A model generated the notes under the pieces. The model saw only the letters and a program-made list of their open reading frames with translations. It had not been told where the DNA came from and searched no databases. This document shows, piece by piece, positions 1 through 8,093 of a stretch of DNA of 64,000 nt. The stretch lies in NCBI RefSeq assembly GCF_014218275.1, contig NZ_AP023213.1, positions 1,404,001 to 1,468,000 on the forward strand, in the 5' to 3' direction. This DNA comes from Citrifermentans bremense. Its GTDB lineage: Bacteria > Desulfobacterota > Desulfuromonadia > Geobacterales > Geobacteraceae. Position 1 is the first letter of the stretch. Every line of letters starts with the position of its first letter. A program made the position numbers and the translations under genes.

Positions 1-64
1 GACACACCATGAAGATGCACCGGGTCTTATCAGCCAGAAGATATCTCGTCAGCTGGAAAAGAAA

Positions 65-562
65 ATGAGTAATGAAGAAATACGGAGAGCGTATCTGCCA
101 TCAAATGTGAGGATTCTGCTGGTTGCTGAATCACCACCATCAAGCTGCAAATTCTTCTATACGGGTAGTGGTATGACGCGCCACACAAGGAGGGCATTTG
201 AGAACGCGTTCGGACTCAAATTCGACAGCACTGGACATTTTCTTGAATACTTTAAGGATTGTGGCTGTTATTTAGACGACCTGACAAAGACCTCAGTAAA
301 CAAGCTACCATGTATCGATAGAGAACAGTTGCTCCACTCTAGCATTCCTCACTTGTCCGAACGTATCAAGCAGATGCAGCCGGTCGTGGTTGTTACTGTA
401 CTGAAGAGAATTGAAGCGCAGGTACTGGAGGCGATCGACAAATCCGGAATACACACAGAAACGTATACTCTACCATTCCCTGGCAACGGGCATCAGAACA
501 AGTACATTGAGTCACTTGCTGAAATTCTCAAACAGCATCTTCCCATTATAACTGCACAGTGA
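65..562 (+). CDS. Uracil-DNA-glycosylase-like hypothetical protein
   Basis: A 165-residue soluble protein. The N-terminal segment VRILLVAESPP and the late segment LPFPGNGHQNKY resemble the first and last motifs of the uracil-DNA glycosylase fold (a GxxPxx-type nucleotide loop and a terminal P-x-P/H strand), so it may be a distant UDG-like enzyme; catalytic residues cannot be assigned with confidence. The ATG at 65 overlaps the stop of another frame (ATGA, 65-68), as in translational coupling, but the same frame is also open back to the window edge, so the true start could lie upstream of the window. No recognised neighbour clarifies its role. Confidence 0.5.
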   Translation: MSNEEIRRAYLPSNVRILLVAESPPSSCKFFYTGSGMTRHTRRAFENAFGLKFDSTGHFLEYFKDCGCYLDDLTKTSVNKLPCIDREQLLHSSIPHLSERIKQMQPVVVVTVLKRIEAQVLEAIDKSGIHTETYTLPFPGNGHQNKYIESLAEILKQHLPIITAQ

Positions 563-892
563 GCCTTGCGATACTGGATTGATGAATTTAACCAGTAAAA
601 GGGGGAGAGGGGGCAGGTTCAACTTAGTGATATTTCAGCAACAAAGGTACCAAGGCAGTTCGAACGGGACGATCCGCTCCGTCAACTTCCGCACCGTTAC
701 CGCAGAGGAAGGATGAATGATCATGATGGATTTTCCGCCATTCTGGAGAGAGCTTGAGACGTTACTTACTGGTTTTGCATCCACCTCGACTGTGTTCAAC
801 CAATATCGCGATTGCAACCAAGGGGGCAGAGGGGTCAGAGCTTGAATTTGCCGTGGATAAATGTATAACTCCTCATATAGAGGAGGCTGGCC
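563..892. other. Gene-free flank of the transposase
   Basis: No convincing gene is seen in this stretch. It contains the left inverted repeat of the REP-type element at 830-852 and the ribosome-binding site gaggaggctggcc just before the transposase ATG at 893. A minus-strand frame through 635-820 reads without stops but resembles no family I recognise. Confidence 0.5.
830..852 (+). repeat. Left inverted repeat of REP/RAYT element
   Basis: The 23 bases beginning AGGGGTCAGAGC are the exact reverse complement of 1823-1845, at the 3' end of the transposase gene. The pair brackets the gene and is the likely recognition sequence of the encoded enzyme. Confidence 0.8.
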
Positions 893-1840
893 ATGGCAAG
901 ACCACTCCGTATCGACTTTCCTGGAGCTTTCTACCACGTTACCTCTCGAGGTGATGAGAAGTGCGACATTTTCAAAAGTGCACGGGACCGCCTCAAATTT
1001 TTGGAATACTTGGCTTCCACTGTAGATCGGCATGGCGCAGTCATTCACGGTTATTGCCTCATGACTAACCACTACCATCTTCTTCTCGAAACTCCCCATG
1101 CTAATCTCTCACAGATCCTGCACCTTCTAAATGGGTCCTACACCACCTACTTCAATGTTAAACGCAAAAGGGCAGGGCATCTCTTCCAAGGCAGGTTTAA
1201 AGCCATCCTCGTTGAAGCTGATCAGTATGCTCTAGAGTTGTCGCGGTATATGCATCTCAACCCTGTCCGTGCTGGTATGACAAAGGAGCCGGCAACCTAT
1301 CAGTGGTCGAGCTACCTCGCCTATATCGGCAAAATTCCTGAGCCCGCTTGGCTTACCTGCAGATTCATCCGTGGCCTTCTTTGCCAAAGCAGTGAAGCCG
1401 CCAACCGATACCGTGAGTTTGTTGAGGACCTGCTTGGGAAGGAGTACGTTTCCCCGTTGGCTGGTGCCGTCGCCTGTGCAGTCTTGGGAAGTCCCGACTT
1501 CATTGAAGAGATAATGGCTGATTATGTAGATAATGAGCGTGCAAGGGCAGATCTACCGGCAGTCAAAGCACTTCACCATCGATATGGCATCGAGAATATA
1601 ATTTCCAAAGTGGATGAGAAAGGTTTGGCGCCACAGCTGGCCAGGCAGGTTGCGATCCACCTTTGCCACCGTTATTCCGGCGCCAGATTGTCCGAAATCG
1701 GTGGCTACTTTGAGTTAAGCTATTCGGGGGTCTCAAAGGTTAGTACCAAGTTGGAAAAATTGCTGATGTCGAACTCAGAATTGCAGCTCATTGTGCGCGA
1801 GATCCTTTGTGAACTCGGTAGGGGCAAATTCAAGCTCTGA
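893..1840 (+). CDS. REP-associated tyrosine transposase (IS200-like, RAYT)
   Basis: A 315-residue protein with an N-terminal Y1-transposase domain (about residues 1-150). It opens MARPLRIDFPGAFYHVTSRG, has the metal-binding HUH-type motif TNHYHLLLET, and the SRYMHLNPVRAG helix that carries the nucleophilic tyrosine of this family. The C-terminal half ends in a helix-turn-helix-like segment (LSEIGGYFELSYSGVSKV), as in RAYTs with a DnaA/Chr-type C-terminus. These enzymes cut and join single-stranded REP hairpins. The gene has a good Shine-Dalgarno (GAGGAGG) before the ATG, and its stop codon lies inside the right inverted repeat. Intact and probably functional. Confidence 0.9.
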   Translation: MARPLRIDFPGAFYHVTSRGDEKCDIFKSARDRLKFLEYLASTVDRHGAVIHGYCLMTNHYHLLLETPHANLSQILHLLNGSYTTYFNVKRKRAGHLFQGRFKAILVEADQYALELSRYMHLNPVRAGMTKEPATYQWSSYLAYIGKIPEPAWLTCRFIRGLLCQSSEAANRYREFVEDLLGKEYVSPLAGAVACAVLGSPDFIEEIMADYVDNERARADLPAVKALHHRYGIENIISKVDEKGLAPQLARQVAIHLCHRYSGARLSEIGGYFELSYSGVSKVSTKLEKLLMSNSELQLIVREILCELGRGKFKL

Positions 1841-1999
1841 CCCCTTTGGTGCTCTTTGAGTTAAGCTATTCGGGGGTCTCAAAGGTTAGTACCAAGTTGG
1901 AAAAATTGCTGATGTCGAACTCAGAATTGCAGCTCATTATGCGCGAGATCCTTCATGAACTCGGTAGGGGCAAATTCAAGCTCTGACCCCTTTGGTGCT
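1708..1999 (+). repeat. 146-bp tandem duplication of the transposase 3' end
   Basis: Positions 1708-1853 are repeated directly at 1854-1999 with three substitutions. The second copy repeats the last 43 codons of the transposase gene, including the right inverted repeat, but has no start of its own, so it is a non-coding duplicate. 2000-2294 shows no gene that I can support. Confidence 0.9.
1823..1845 (+). repeat. Right inverted repeat of REP/RAYT element
   Basis: Perfect 23-bp reverse complement of 830-852. It encodes the last residues of the transposase (GKFKL-stop) as well as acting as the element's end. A third copy is at 1969-1991 because of the neighbouring duplication. Confidence 0.8.
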
Positions 2000-2294
2000 C
2001 TAGTTGTCAGCCAGAGTTGCCAGCCATGCCTCATGGACGCCGACCTGCCGCCCGAAAAACCTGGGCGGACGGGCCCACACGTAGCTGCTTCAAAAAGCGA
2101 TAACAGACGAAAGATTGCCCCCTCTACTGATCTCTCTGGACCTCCATCGGACGCTCTCCGCGTTCTTCTACACCCACACTCAAGCGGCGCCCTCGCATTG
2201 TGATAAACTCATAACCTCGCCAAGGCTTCGGTTGGCACAGACACGTGGACTGATCCGTTCTGCCATCATTCACCGACACATGGGAGGAAACAGC

Positions 2295-3002
2295 ATGGAC
2301 GCTACATTGGTGCAACGAGCATACACTGCTGTCTTGGAGCATTTCATGAAGAGCGGACGGGCTCCTCATTATACGGAGCTCGCTGCAATTCTCGGAGTGT
2401 CACCTGAAGAAGCCAGACAGGCGCAGCACCAGGCCGCGGAATCTTCCATCGGCTGCTGGTTTGCCAAAGACACGGACTACGTCGAGTCCTGGGCCCCTTT
2501 CTCCAACCTGCCGACCCAATACCTCGTGACCATCGAAGGGGAACAGAAATGGTACGGCCAGTGAGGGCTCGAAGTGCTGGCCGTGCGCTGGCTTTTCCCT
2601 CGTAAAGAGATCCACATCGAAACCAGATGCCTCGATTGCGGGGACCCGATCCGCATCCGCATGCGTGACGACGAGATCCTCGAGGTTGATCCCCCTACCG
2701 CCGTCGGACACATGAATCTCCCCTTTGCGAAGGTCTTGACGGGAGCAGTGAGCTGGGGCGCGGGTTGAAGCCGCATGAACCTCTTCCGGTCGGAAGATCA
2801 TGTGAAGAATTGGGCGCTTTACAATCCAGATTCGGCTGACTCCATCATGCCCTTGTCCACCTGGGCGGAAGTCTTCAGTGGCCCCCTTTGCACGAGTCGC
2901 CTGCAGCCTGATTATCTCTCCCGTATCCACGAGCACGCCAGCCAATTGGTAGCGTCGCTAAAGAAACTGGGGAAAGAGGGCCCCTTCTGGATGCCGGAAT
3001 GA
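2295..3002 (+). CDS. MerB-like (alkylmercury lyase family) selenoprotein with two in-frame UGA codons
   Basis: One reading frame of 236 codons. It starts at an ATG behind GGGAGGA and contains TGA at codon 90 (2562-2564) and codon 158 (2766-2768) before the final TGA. The N-terminus is a winged-helix-like domain (YTELAAILGVSPEEARQA). The rest aligns by eye with organomercurial lyase MerB: IEGEQKWYGQ-U-GLEVLAVRWLFP matches the stretch around MerB Cys96, RCLDCGDPIRI matches Cys117, and WGAG-U-SRMNLFRSEDHVKNW matches the stretch around Cys159. Both UGAs therefore sit where the two catalytic cysteines belong, and codon usage and similarity continue through each. MerB enzymes protonolyse carbon-mercury bonds with these cysteines. 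SECIS-like hairpins follow both UGAs. A doubly nonsense-mutated pseudogene is the alternative, but hits at exactly these two codons by chance are unlikely. Confidence 0.85.
2574..2588 (+). promoter_or_regulatory. Candidate bacterial SECIS hairpin 1
   Basis: GTGC/GCGC stem with the 7-nt loop TGGCCGT, which carries GG at +15/+16 after the UGA ending at 2564. An outer GAGGG (2563-2567) can pair with CCCTC further down. Geometry is like SelB-binding hairpins, where loop guanines lie about 15-20 nt past the UGA. Confidence 0.6.
2782..2797 (+). promoter_or_regulatory. Candidate bacterial SECIS hairpin 2
   Basis: Perfect 6-bp stem TCTTCC/GGAAGA closing a GGTC loop. The loop begins 20 nt after the second UGA (ends 2768). 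The GGUC loop and distance closely match the SelB recognition loop of E. coli fdhF mRNA. Confidence 0.75.
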
Positions 3003-3050
3003 GTAGGGCAAAGGCGCAGGAAACGGCCCTTATCACCCGAAACGGCCGAT

Positions 3051-3386
3051 AACTTCCAAATCGCTGTCTGTAACTTCTAAATCACGATCTACAACTTGTA
3101 ACCTGCGATCGACAACTTCTAAACCGCGATCAACAATTTATAAATCGCGAGCTACAACTTGTATATTGCAGTTGGTAAGTTTTCAATCGCAATTCATAAC
3201 TTCCAAATCGCGATCGATAAGTTACAAATTGCGATTCACATTTAATAAACTACGGTTTACAAGTTGTAAATCGCTCCTTGTATTTAATCTATCGCGGTTT
3301 ACAGCTTACAGATCGCAGTTGATAAGTTACAACTCGCAGTTTGCCGCTTGTATGTCGCGATCGACAAGTTGTGCGACTCGTGTCAG
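3051..3386. repeat. Array of sixteen degenerate 21-bp tandem repeats
   Basis: Units are exactly 21 bp apart with no indels. An approximate consensus is AACTTGTAAATCGCGATCGAC, with a central ATCGCGAT-like palindrome. The array is clearly AT-richer than its surroundings. Because 21 is a multiple of 3, one plus-strand frame stays open as a heptapeptide repeat, but it lacks a convincing start and is probably not translated. Confidence 0.9.
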
Positions 3387-3481
3387 GACTTGTAGTCCAC
3401 GTGAGGCGGGAAAAGGGTGGGGCGGCAACACCTACGGCACAAGGGATGGCCGATTCCAGAGGGGAAATTGGGAAAAAGGAA

Positions 3482-3514
3482 AGCCGGGGCGCCTGACAGC
3501 GCCCCGGCTTTTTT
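3482..3514 (+). terminator. Rho-independent terminator
   Basis: An 11-bp perfect stem AGCCGGGGCGC/GCGCCCCGGCT with a CTGACA loop and a T tract. It lies between the repeat array and the convergent hypothetical gene at 3555-3995. Confidence 0.85.
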
Positions 3515-3554
3515 GTCATCTAAAAGCGTGTTACTTGTCGCAATCGAAGAGGGA

Positions 3555-3995
3555 TCAGGTTGCTGTACCGTCCCCACCTTCACCATGTTCCGCTGGCGTT
3601 GCGTTAGGGGCTTCGGGAGTTGCCGGAACCGCCCTGCCCCTGTTGTGCAACCTCCTGTCTTTGACGGATTCGAACCCCGATGCGATAAGGATATCGGGAG
3701 TGTGCACCGCGGCCATTTCCAGGATAAGGGCGATCTCGTCAAGGTAAATCACAAGCTGTGACTGGAGGACTTCGCGTTCCGCGATCACCAGCTTACTGCC
3801 CAACATGGACTCATGATAGACGGCATCGTGCTTCGCCGATACGGCGAGATACGATTGGAGCAACGACGGGTTCGCTGCCCAAGTCGAATCCGGAATCCTG
3901 GTTTTGTCAGCCAGAGCAGTTGCCACCTTCTGGTTGAACGAGTGAAATTTCGTAGGTGGGACATTCCTGTAGTTCCGTAAGATTCCTTGACTCAC
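3555..3995 (-). CDS. Hypothetical protein, 146 aa
   Basis: Not recognised. I prefer the GTG at 3995 because an AAGGAGG lies 5 nt upstream; the frame is open further back to 4097 but without a ribosome site. The protein is mostly helical in appearance (SFNQKVATALADKT, AEREVLQSQLVIYLDEIALILEMAAV), with no signal peptide or membrane segment, and ends in a Pro/Ala/Glu/Gly-rich low-complexity tail (about the last 25 residues). It stands alone, convergent with the repeat-array side. Confidence 0.6.
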   Translation of the reverse strand: MSQGILRNYRNVPPTKFHSFNQKVATALADKTRIPDSTWAANPSLLQSYLAVSAKHDAVYHESMLGSKLVIAEREVLQSQLVIYLDEIALILEMAAVHTPDILIASGFESVKDRRLHNRGRAVPATPEAPNATPAEHGEGGDGTAT

Positions 3996-4342
3996 GTGCA
4001 CCTCCTTCCTTCGCAATAGCGAAGCGTAGGATTCTGGGGTTGAATTAAACATCGCTAATTTAAAAGACCCGTTGAGCATACATCGCCGTACACGCAATGC
4101 AAGCTCAGAGGGCAGAAAACTCGGCCGACTCCTGGTAGCTCTGAAAATCTCTCCTGAACAAATCTAGGTATTAATAAAACCGATAAAATGCAGATAAAGT
4201 ATCGATAATATGAACTTGACCTCATTGCGCAAGCTCAATATATTTCCAGAGCCTTATCTATTTTTGTTGGGGTGAGCAAGCGGATAGAGCGTGGTCTATG
4301 TTGGGCTGCGCTGCACGCTGCAAATAAACTTGAGGAGAGAGT
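3996..4342. other. Intergenic region between divergent genes
   Basis: AT-rich region of about 350 bp between the minus-strand hypothetical gene and the plus-strand rhodanese, so it should hold both promoters. TTGACC at 4214-4219 is a possible -35 element with no confident -10. Nothing else is visible. Confidence 0.4.
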
Positions 4343-4768
4343 ATGAAAAGACTGCTGATTTACCCTGCTTTGTCATTGGCACTTGTGTCGACGGCCATAG
4401 CTGCGAGTTACAACTACGTGGAGCCCACCGTTTTTAAAACGTGGCTGGAGGGCAGCAAACCGGTGAAGATCGTCGACATCCAGGTTCCCGAGGAGTTCCG
4501 GAAACACCACTTCAAGAACTCGCTGGAAACAAACGCCTACCCGGTGAAAAGCGCCGAGGACAAGAAGAAGCTCGATGCAGTGCTGCCCCAGCTTACCGCC
4601 GGGCGGGAAGACATAGTCATCGTCTGCCCCCGTGGCGGCGGTGGCGCGAAAAACACCTACGACCATCTGAAAGGGAAGGGGATCGAAGAAAAGCGCCTTT
4701 TCATCCTGGAAGACGGGATGCAGGGGTGGCCCTTCAAGCAGTTGACGCTTGACGATACCAAAAAGTAA
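4343..4768 (+). CDS. Exported rhodanese-like domain protein
   Basis: 141 residues: a signal peptide (MKRLLIYPALSLALVSTAIA, cleavage after about residue 20), then a single rhodanese domain with KIVDIQVPEEF and the active-site loop CPRGGGGA (Cys95). Single-domain periplasmic rhodaneses bind persulfide sulfur or other small oxyanions and transfer it; the physiological acceptor is unknown. The Gly-rich active loop is longer and more flexible than the usual CxxGxR loop. AGGAGAGAG precedes the ATG. A hairpin at 4779-4811 follows. Confidence 0.85.
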   Translation: MKRLLIYPALSLALVSTAIAASYNYVEPTVFKTWLEGSKPVKIVDIQVPEEFRKHHFKNSLETNAYPVKSAEDKKKLDAVLPQLTAGREDIVIVCPRGGGGAKNTYDHLKGKGIEEKRLFILEDGMQGWPFKQLTLDDTKK

Positions 4769-4778
4769 AAAAGAACGA

Positions 4779-4811
4779 GCTTTGTGGCCGGATTGCCTTC
4801 GGCCACAAAGC
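4779..4811. terminator. Hairpin between convergent genes
   Basis: A 12-bp perfect stem GCTTTGTGGCCG/CGGCCACAAAGC with no T tract. It sits between the ends of the rhodanese and the hybrid kinase and probably terminates both directions. Confidence 0.5.
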
Positions 4812-4848
4812 CGGTTCGCTGGCGGGACTGACGCCCTGGGGGCGGATG

Positions 4849-7458
4849 CTACACCTTCCGCATCACTTCCTTCAGCGCCTTGAGGGTGTACGGCTTCTGG
4901 ATGTACCCTGCGAGCTCTTTGCCGGGAAATTTCTGCACCACGTCTTGTTCGCTGAACCCGCTGGACACGATCACCTTCGCCTCCGGATCGATCCGCCGCA
5001 GTTCCCGGAAGCATTCCTCGCCGTCCATCCCCGGCATGGTCAGGTCCAGGATCACGGCGCGGAGGTCCCGGTTCCCCTTGAAGATCTCTATCGCTTCGGC
5101 GCCGCTCTCGGCAAGAACCGTGGTGAAGCCGAGCTCTTTCAGGAGCTCGGAGCCGATGGTCCTTACCACCTCCTCGTCGTCGACCAGCAGGATGTTTCCC
5201 GCGCCGCTCCAGCCATCCTCGATCCTCTCCGGGACCGAAGCCTCCTGTGGGGGCGCCTCGGAGGTGGGGAGCAGCACCTGGAAGACGCTTCCTTTGCCGG
5301 GCTCGCTCGTTATCCTTATCCCCCCCTTGTGACCCCTGGCTATGCCCAGGGCCGCGGCAAGACCCAACCCCCGGCCGGTGAACTTGGTGGTGAAGAAGGG
5401 GTCGAAGACCTTGTCGAGTACCTCCTTTTCCATGCCGCAGCCGGTGTCCGCAACCTCCAGCACCACGTAGCGCCCTTCGGCCATGTCTTCTCCCAACAGC
5501 AGATCCTTCAGGCTTTCCCGGTCCAACTCGCGGTCATCGGTGCGGATGGTTATCTCGCCGCCGTTCTCGCCCAGCGCCTCCACTGAATTCATGAACAGGT
5601 TCATCAGTATCTGCCGCATCTGGTTGGCGTCGGCTTCGACCACCGGGAGCGGTTTGTGGAGCTTCAGCGTAAGGACGGCGTTGTCCGGCAGCGACGGCTC
5701 GAGGATCGGGTGCAGCTTCTCGATCAGCCGGTTCAGGTCCACCTTTTCTATGACGAACCTCCCCTTGCCGGAATAGGCAAGCATCTGCTTGGCAAGGTCC
5801 GCCGCCCTCATCGCTGCCTTCTCGATGTTGCGCAGGTTCGCCGTGATGGGGGAGGCCTCCTCTATCTTCATCAGCGACAGGTCCACGTTCCCTATGATGG
5901 CCATCAGGATGTTGTTGAAATCATGCGCCACGCCGCCGGCCAAAACTCCCAGGCTTTCCATTTTCTGCGTGTGCAGCATCTGCTGTTCCAGGCGGGCGCG
6001 CTCTTCGGCCGCTTTCTTCCTCTCGGTTATGTTCTGCCCCACCGCCTGAAACTCGGCTATCCCCCCGTGCTCGTCGAACACCGCGCGATGGGTCCATTCA
6101 TGCCAGATCACCGCATCGTTGGGGCCTTTAAGCGCCTGTTCCATGGTCTGGGTCGGGTGTTGTGGCGAAAGAGTGTTCAGTCCCTGCCGGACCGGCCCCT
6201 GGTATTCGGGGAGGATAAATTCGAAAAAGCTTCTGCCGACAAGCTCTTCCTGGGGCTGGCGCAGGTCGTTTGCCAGGGCGGGGTTAACATAGGTGAGCGC
6301 GCCGTCGGGAAGGAAGGTGGCGATATACGCCGGGCTGTCCTCCGAGATCCTGCGATACAGTTCCCGGCTTTCCTTAAGCGCCTGCGCTGCGGCAATGGCG
6401 CCGGCATGGGCGGAACGGAGCATGAAAGCGATCACCGACAAAAGGATGCTGACGGTGATGCCGACGATCAGGTAGCCCCTTGACTGGCTTTTTCTCTGCT
6501 CTTGCGCAAACTGCGGCAGCGACTGGAAGGTTAACAGCCAGTTCTGGCCGAACCTTTGAAAAGACCGGGTAGTCTGCAGTTCGCCCCGGTAGCTTTCCGG
6601 CAGCTCCATGTTGGAGTCGGCGACGGAGTCATAGAGTAGCCGCGCAGGTGTCGGCTCCTTGTCGATGTATATCCTGAAGCCTATGTCATTCGGCATCTTG
6701 GGGAAGGTCGCTGAGAGAAAGTTTTTGATCCTGATGGGGCTGAATGCATAACCCTGCACCGCGCTCCGCCGCTCCTCTACCGTCTCCAAGGGGAGGCCCC
6801 GCTGGTACACGGGGATGTACATCAGCACCCCGGTCTGCTTGTCCGCCTTCGTTTCCTGCACCAGCGTCACCGGACCGGTGGTCACTGCCTCTCCCAGGTC
6901 GCGGGCTTTCGACATCGCCTCTCGCCGTAACGGATCGGAGAACATGTCGTAGCCGAAGGCACGCTGATTGCGCCAGTCGAAGGGCTCAAGGTAGATGATG
7001 GCTGTGTATTCCCGCCGCTTTCCCTCCGGCCACAACCTGTAATCAGGAAACCCTTCTCCCCTTACCCGCTGGATATGGCGCTCCAGGTCCTTTGGATGTA
7101 CCACTTCGGTAAAGCCCAATCCCTGGAAGCCGGGGAAGTGCTTATCAAGCGAAAGCGACAGGGCATAGCGCCGCCACTCGTCGCGCGTCACGTTCTCGCT
7201 GGCGTTGAAGAGCCCCGCCGCTCCCCTGAGGATCTGTTCGTCATCCGTCATCCTGGTGAAGAACTTGGCCATGATCTCGTCGGCCCGGTCCTTGAACACG
7301 ACCTGGGACCTGACGTTCAGGGAATGATCGTACTGGCGCCAGAAGAAGAAGGTCATGAGAAAGGAAAGGGCCATGACCAGGTACGGCAAAACATGAACGG
7401 TCTTCGCCCAAAGGGTTTCAGAAGGTGGGGTGTCGGCTGGGGGTGGGGGCATCGGCAT
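4849..7458 (-). CDS. CHASE-domain hybrid sensor histidine kinase
   Basis: 869 residues. A membrane segment (about 22-44) precedes a periplasmic CHASE ligand-binding domain (about 50-330; LGFTEVVHP, GYDMFSDP and TGVLMYIPVY are typical), then a second membrane segment near 330-350. A PAS domain follows (about 365-490), then HisKA with GGVAHDFNNI (phospho-acceptor about His512), a HATPase domain (DTGCGMEKEV, GRGLGLAAALGI) and a C-terminal receiver whose acceptor is about Asp805 (ILDLTMPG). Such proteins detect small extracellular molecules and pass phosphate through an attached receiver. No dedicated output gene is adjacent. The ligand cannot be inferred. Confidence 0.9.
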   Translation of the reverse strand: MPMPPPPADTPPSETLWAKTVHVLPYLVMALSFLMTFFFWRQYDHSLNVRSQVVFKDRADEIMAKFFTRMTDDEQILRGAAGLFNASENVTRDEWRRYALSLSLDKHFPGFQGLGFTEVVHPKDLERHIQRVRGEGFPDYRLWPEGKRREYTAIIYLEPFDWRNQRAFGYDMFSDPLRREAMSKARDLGEAVTTGPVTLVQETKADKQTGVLMYIPVYQRGLPLETVEERRSAVQGYAFSPIRIKNFLSATFPKMPNDIGFRIYIDKEPTPARLLYDSVADSNMELPESYRGELQTTRSFQRFGQNWLLTFQSLPQFAQEQRKSQSRGYLIVGITVSILLSVIAFMLRSAHAGAIAAAQALKESRELYRRISEDSPAYIATFLPDGALTYVNPALANDLRQPQEELVGRSFFEFILPEYQGPVRQGLNTLSPQHPTQTMEQALKGPNDAVIWHEWTHRAVFDEHGGIAEFQAVGQNITERKKAAEERARLEQQMLHTQKMESLGVLAGGVAHDFNNILMAIIGNVDLSLMKIEEASPITANLRNIEKAAMRAADLAKQMLAYSGKGRFVIEKVDLNRLIEKLHPILEPSLPDNAVLTLKLHKPLPVVEADANQMRQILMNLFMNSVEALGENGGEITIRTDDRELDRESLKDLLLGEDMAEGRYVVLEVADTGCGMEKEVLDKVFDPFFTTKFTGRGLGLAAALGIARGHKGGIRITSEPGKGSVFQVLLPTSEAPPQEASVPERIEDGWSGAGNILLVDDEEVVRTIGSELLKELGFTTVLAESGAEAIEIFKGNRDLRAVILDLTMPGMDGEECFRELRRIDPEAKVIVSSGFSEQDVVQKFPGKELAGYIQKPYTLKALKEVMRKV

Positions 7459-7572
7459 GCGTTTTTCCCTGTGGTCACGGCTGCTGCCTGGGGAGTTTGT
7501 TGCCGACTAATTTTACTGGAACAGGCGCGAAATACAATGATACCACTGCTATCCGGACAGAAACGGTATAAG

Positions 7573-7608
7573 CAAAGCCCCCATTCCATGAAGGAAGCAG
7601 GGGCTTTG
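7573..7608 (-). terminator. Hairpin downstream of the CxxCxGxG gene
   Basis: CAAAGCCCC/GGGGCTTTG stem (7573-7581 with 7600-7608), between two minus-strand genes. The T tract is weak, so termination is inferred. Confidence 0.5.
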
Positions 7609-7643
7609 GTATGTAAAACAGATCCTCGAGGACCCGACGGGAT

Positions 7644-7874
7644 TCAGTGAGATAAGTAGCTCAGATCAACGCGAGGCGAGTGGGGGAGTACCATCTCATT
7701 GTGGGTAACGTAACCCAGCCCGTTGCACACGGAGCAGGTCACCACGCCGCTTCCGTAGCAATCGCAGTCGTATTCCCATATGTCGAGCACGGGCACGAAG
7801 TACTTGTTCCCTTTTCCGTCGCATTTGGCACATGCAACTACCTTCTTACCTTCACATTCCGGGCATTTTGTCAT
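7644..7874 (-). CDS. Small DnaJ-type zinc-finger (CxxCxGxG) protein
   Basis: 76 residues starting at the ATG at 7874, behind TAAGGAG; the frame extends upstream but without a ribosome site. It carries CPECEGKK, CAKCDGKG, a shortened CDCYGSG and CSVCNGLG, the repeat of the cysteine-rich domain of DnaJ, which binds two zinc ions. No J domain is present, so it is a stand-alone zinc-binding protein, perhaps a chaperone or metal-handling accessory. Confidence 0.75.
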   Translation of the reverse strand: MTKCPECEGKKVVACAKCDGKGNKYFVPVLDIWEYDCDCYGSGVVTCSVCNGLGYVTHNEMVLPHSPRVDLSYLSH

Positions 7875-8093
7875 GATCTGCTCCTTACTGCCTTGGGCTC
7901 GTTTAGCTGTTTGTTCGGCGGTCATCGATGCCGGCGCTGAGGGACCCAGTATAAAATCAAATGTCGAGATGTCAACTTGAAAATTTAAAATAATTTAATC
8001 TATCTCTGATGCCTCCCTTGACATCGTCACGTCGTAAGACCTATCCTTGAATGGTGGCATGAGGCAAAACCGTCAAGAAACAGGAGGTTTGTC

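Noticed and set aside
635-1099. Minus-strand 154-residue ORF before the transposase
   Set aside because: It overlaps the transposase start on the opposite strand and resembles no known family; no ribosome site.
2295-3002. Three separate small genes or a pseudogene with two nonsense mutations
   Set aside because: The three pieces share one frame with no indels, the breaks are both UGA (not UAA or UAG), both are at MerB catalytic positions, and each is followed by a SECIS-like hairpin.
3051-3386. CRISPR array
   Set aside because: The units are contiguous 21-bp tandem repeats without spacers and are degenerate.
3166-3747. 193-residue coding region across the 21-bp array
   Set aside because: It is a shadow of the repeat, has only a TTG start with no ribosome site, and continues over the terminator into unrelated sequence.
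7780-7980. Plus-strand 66-residue ORF opposite the zinc-finger gene
   Set aside because: Shadow of the CxxCxGxG gene; no ribosome site.
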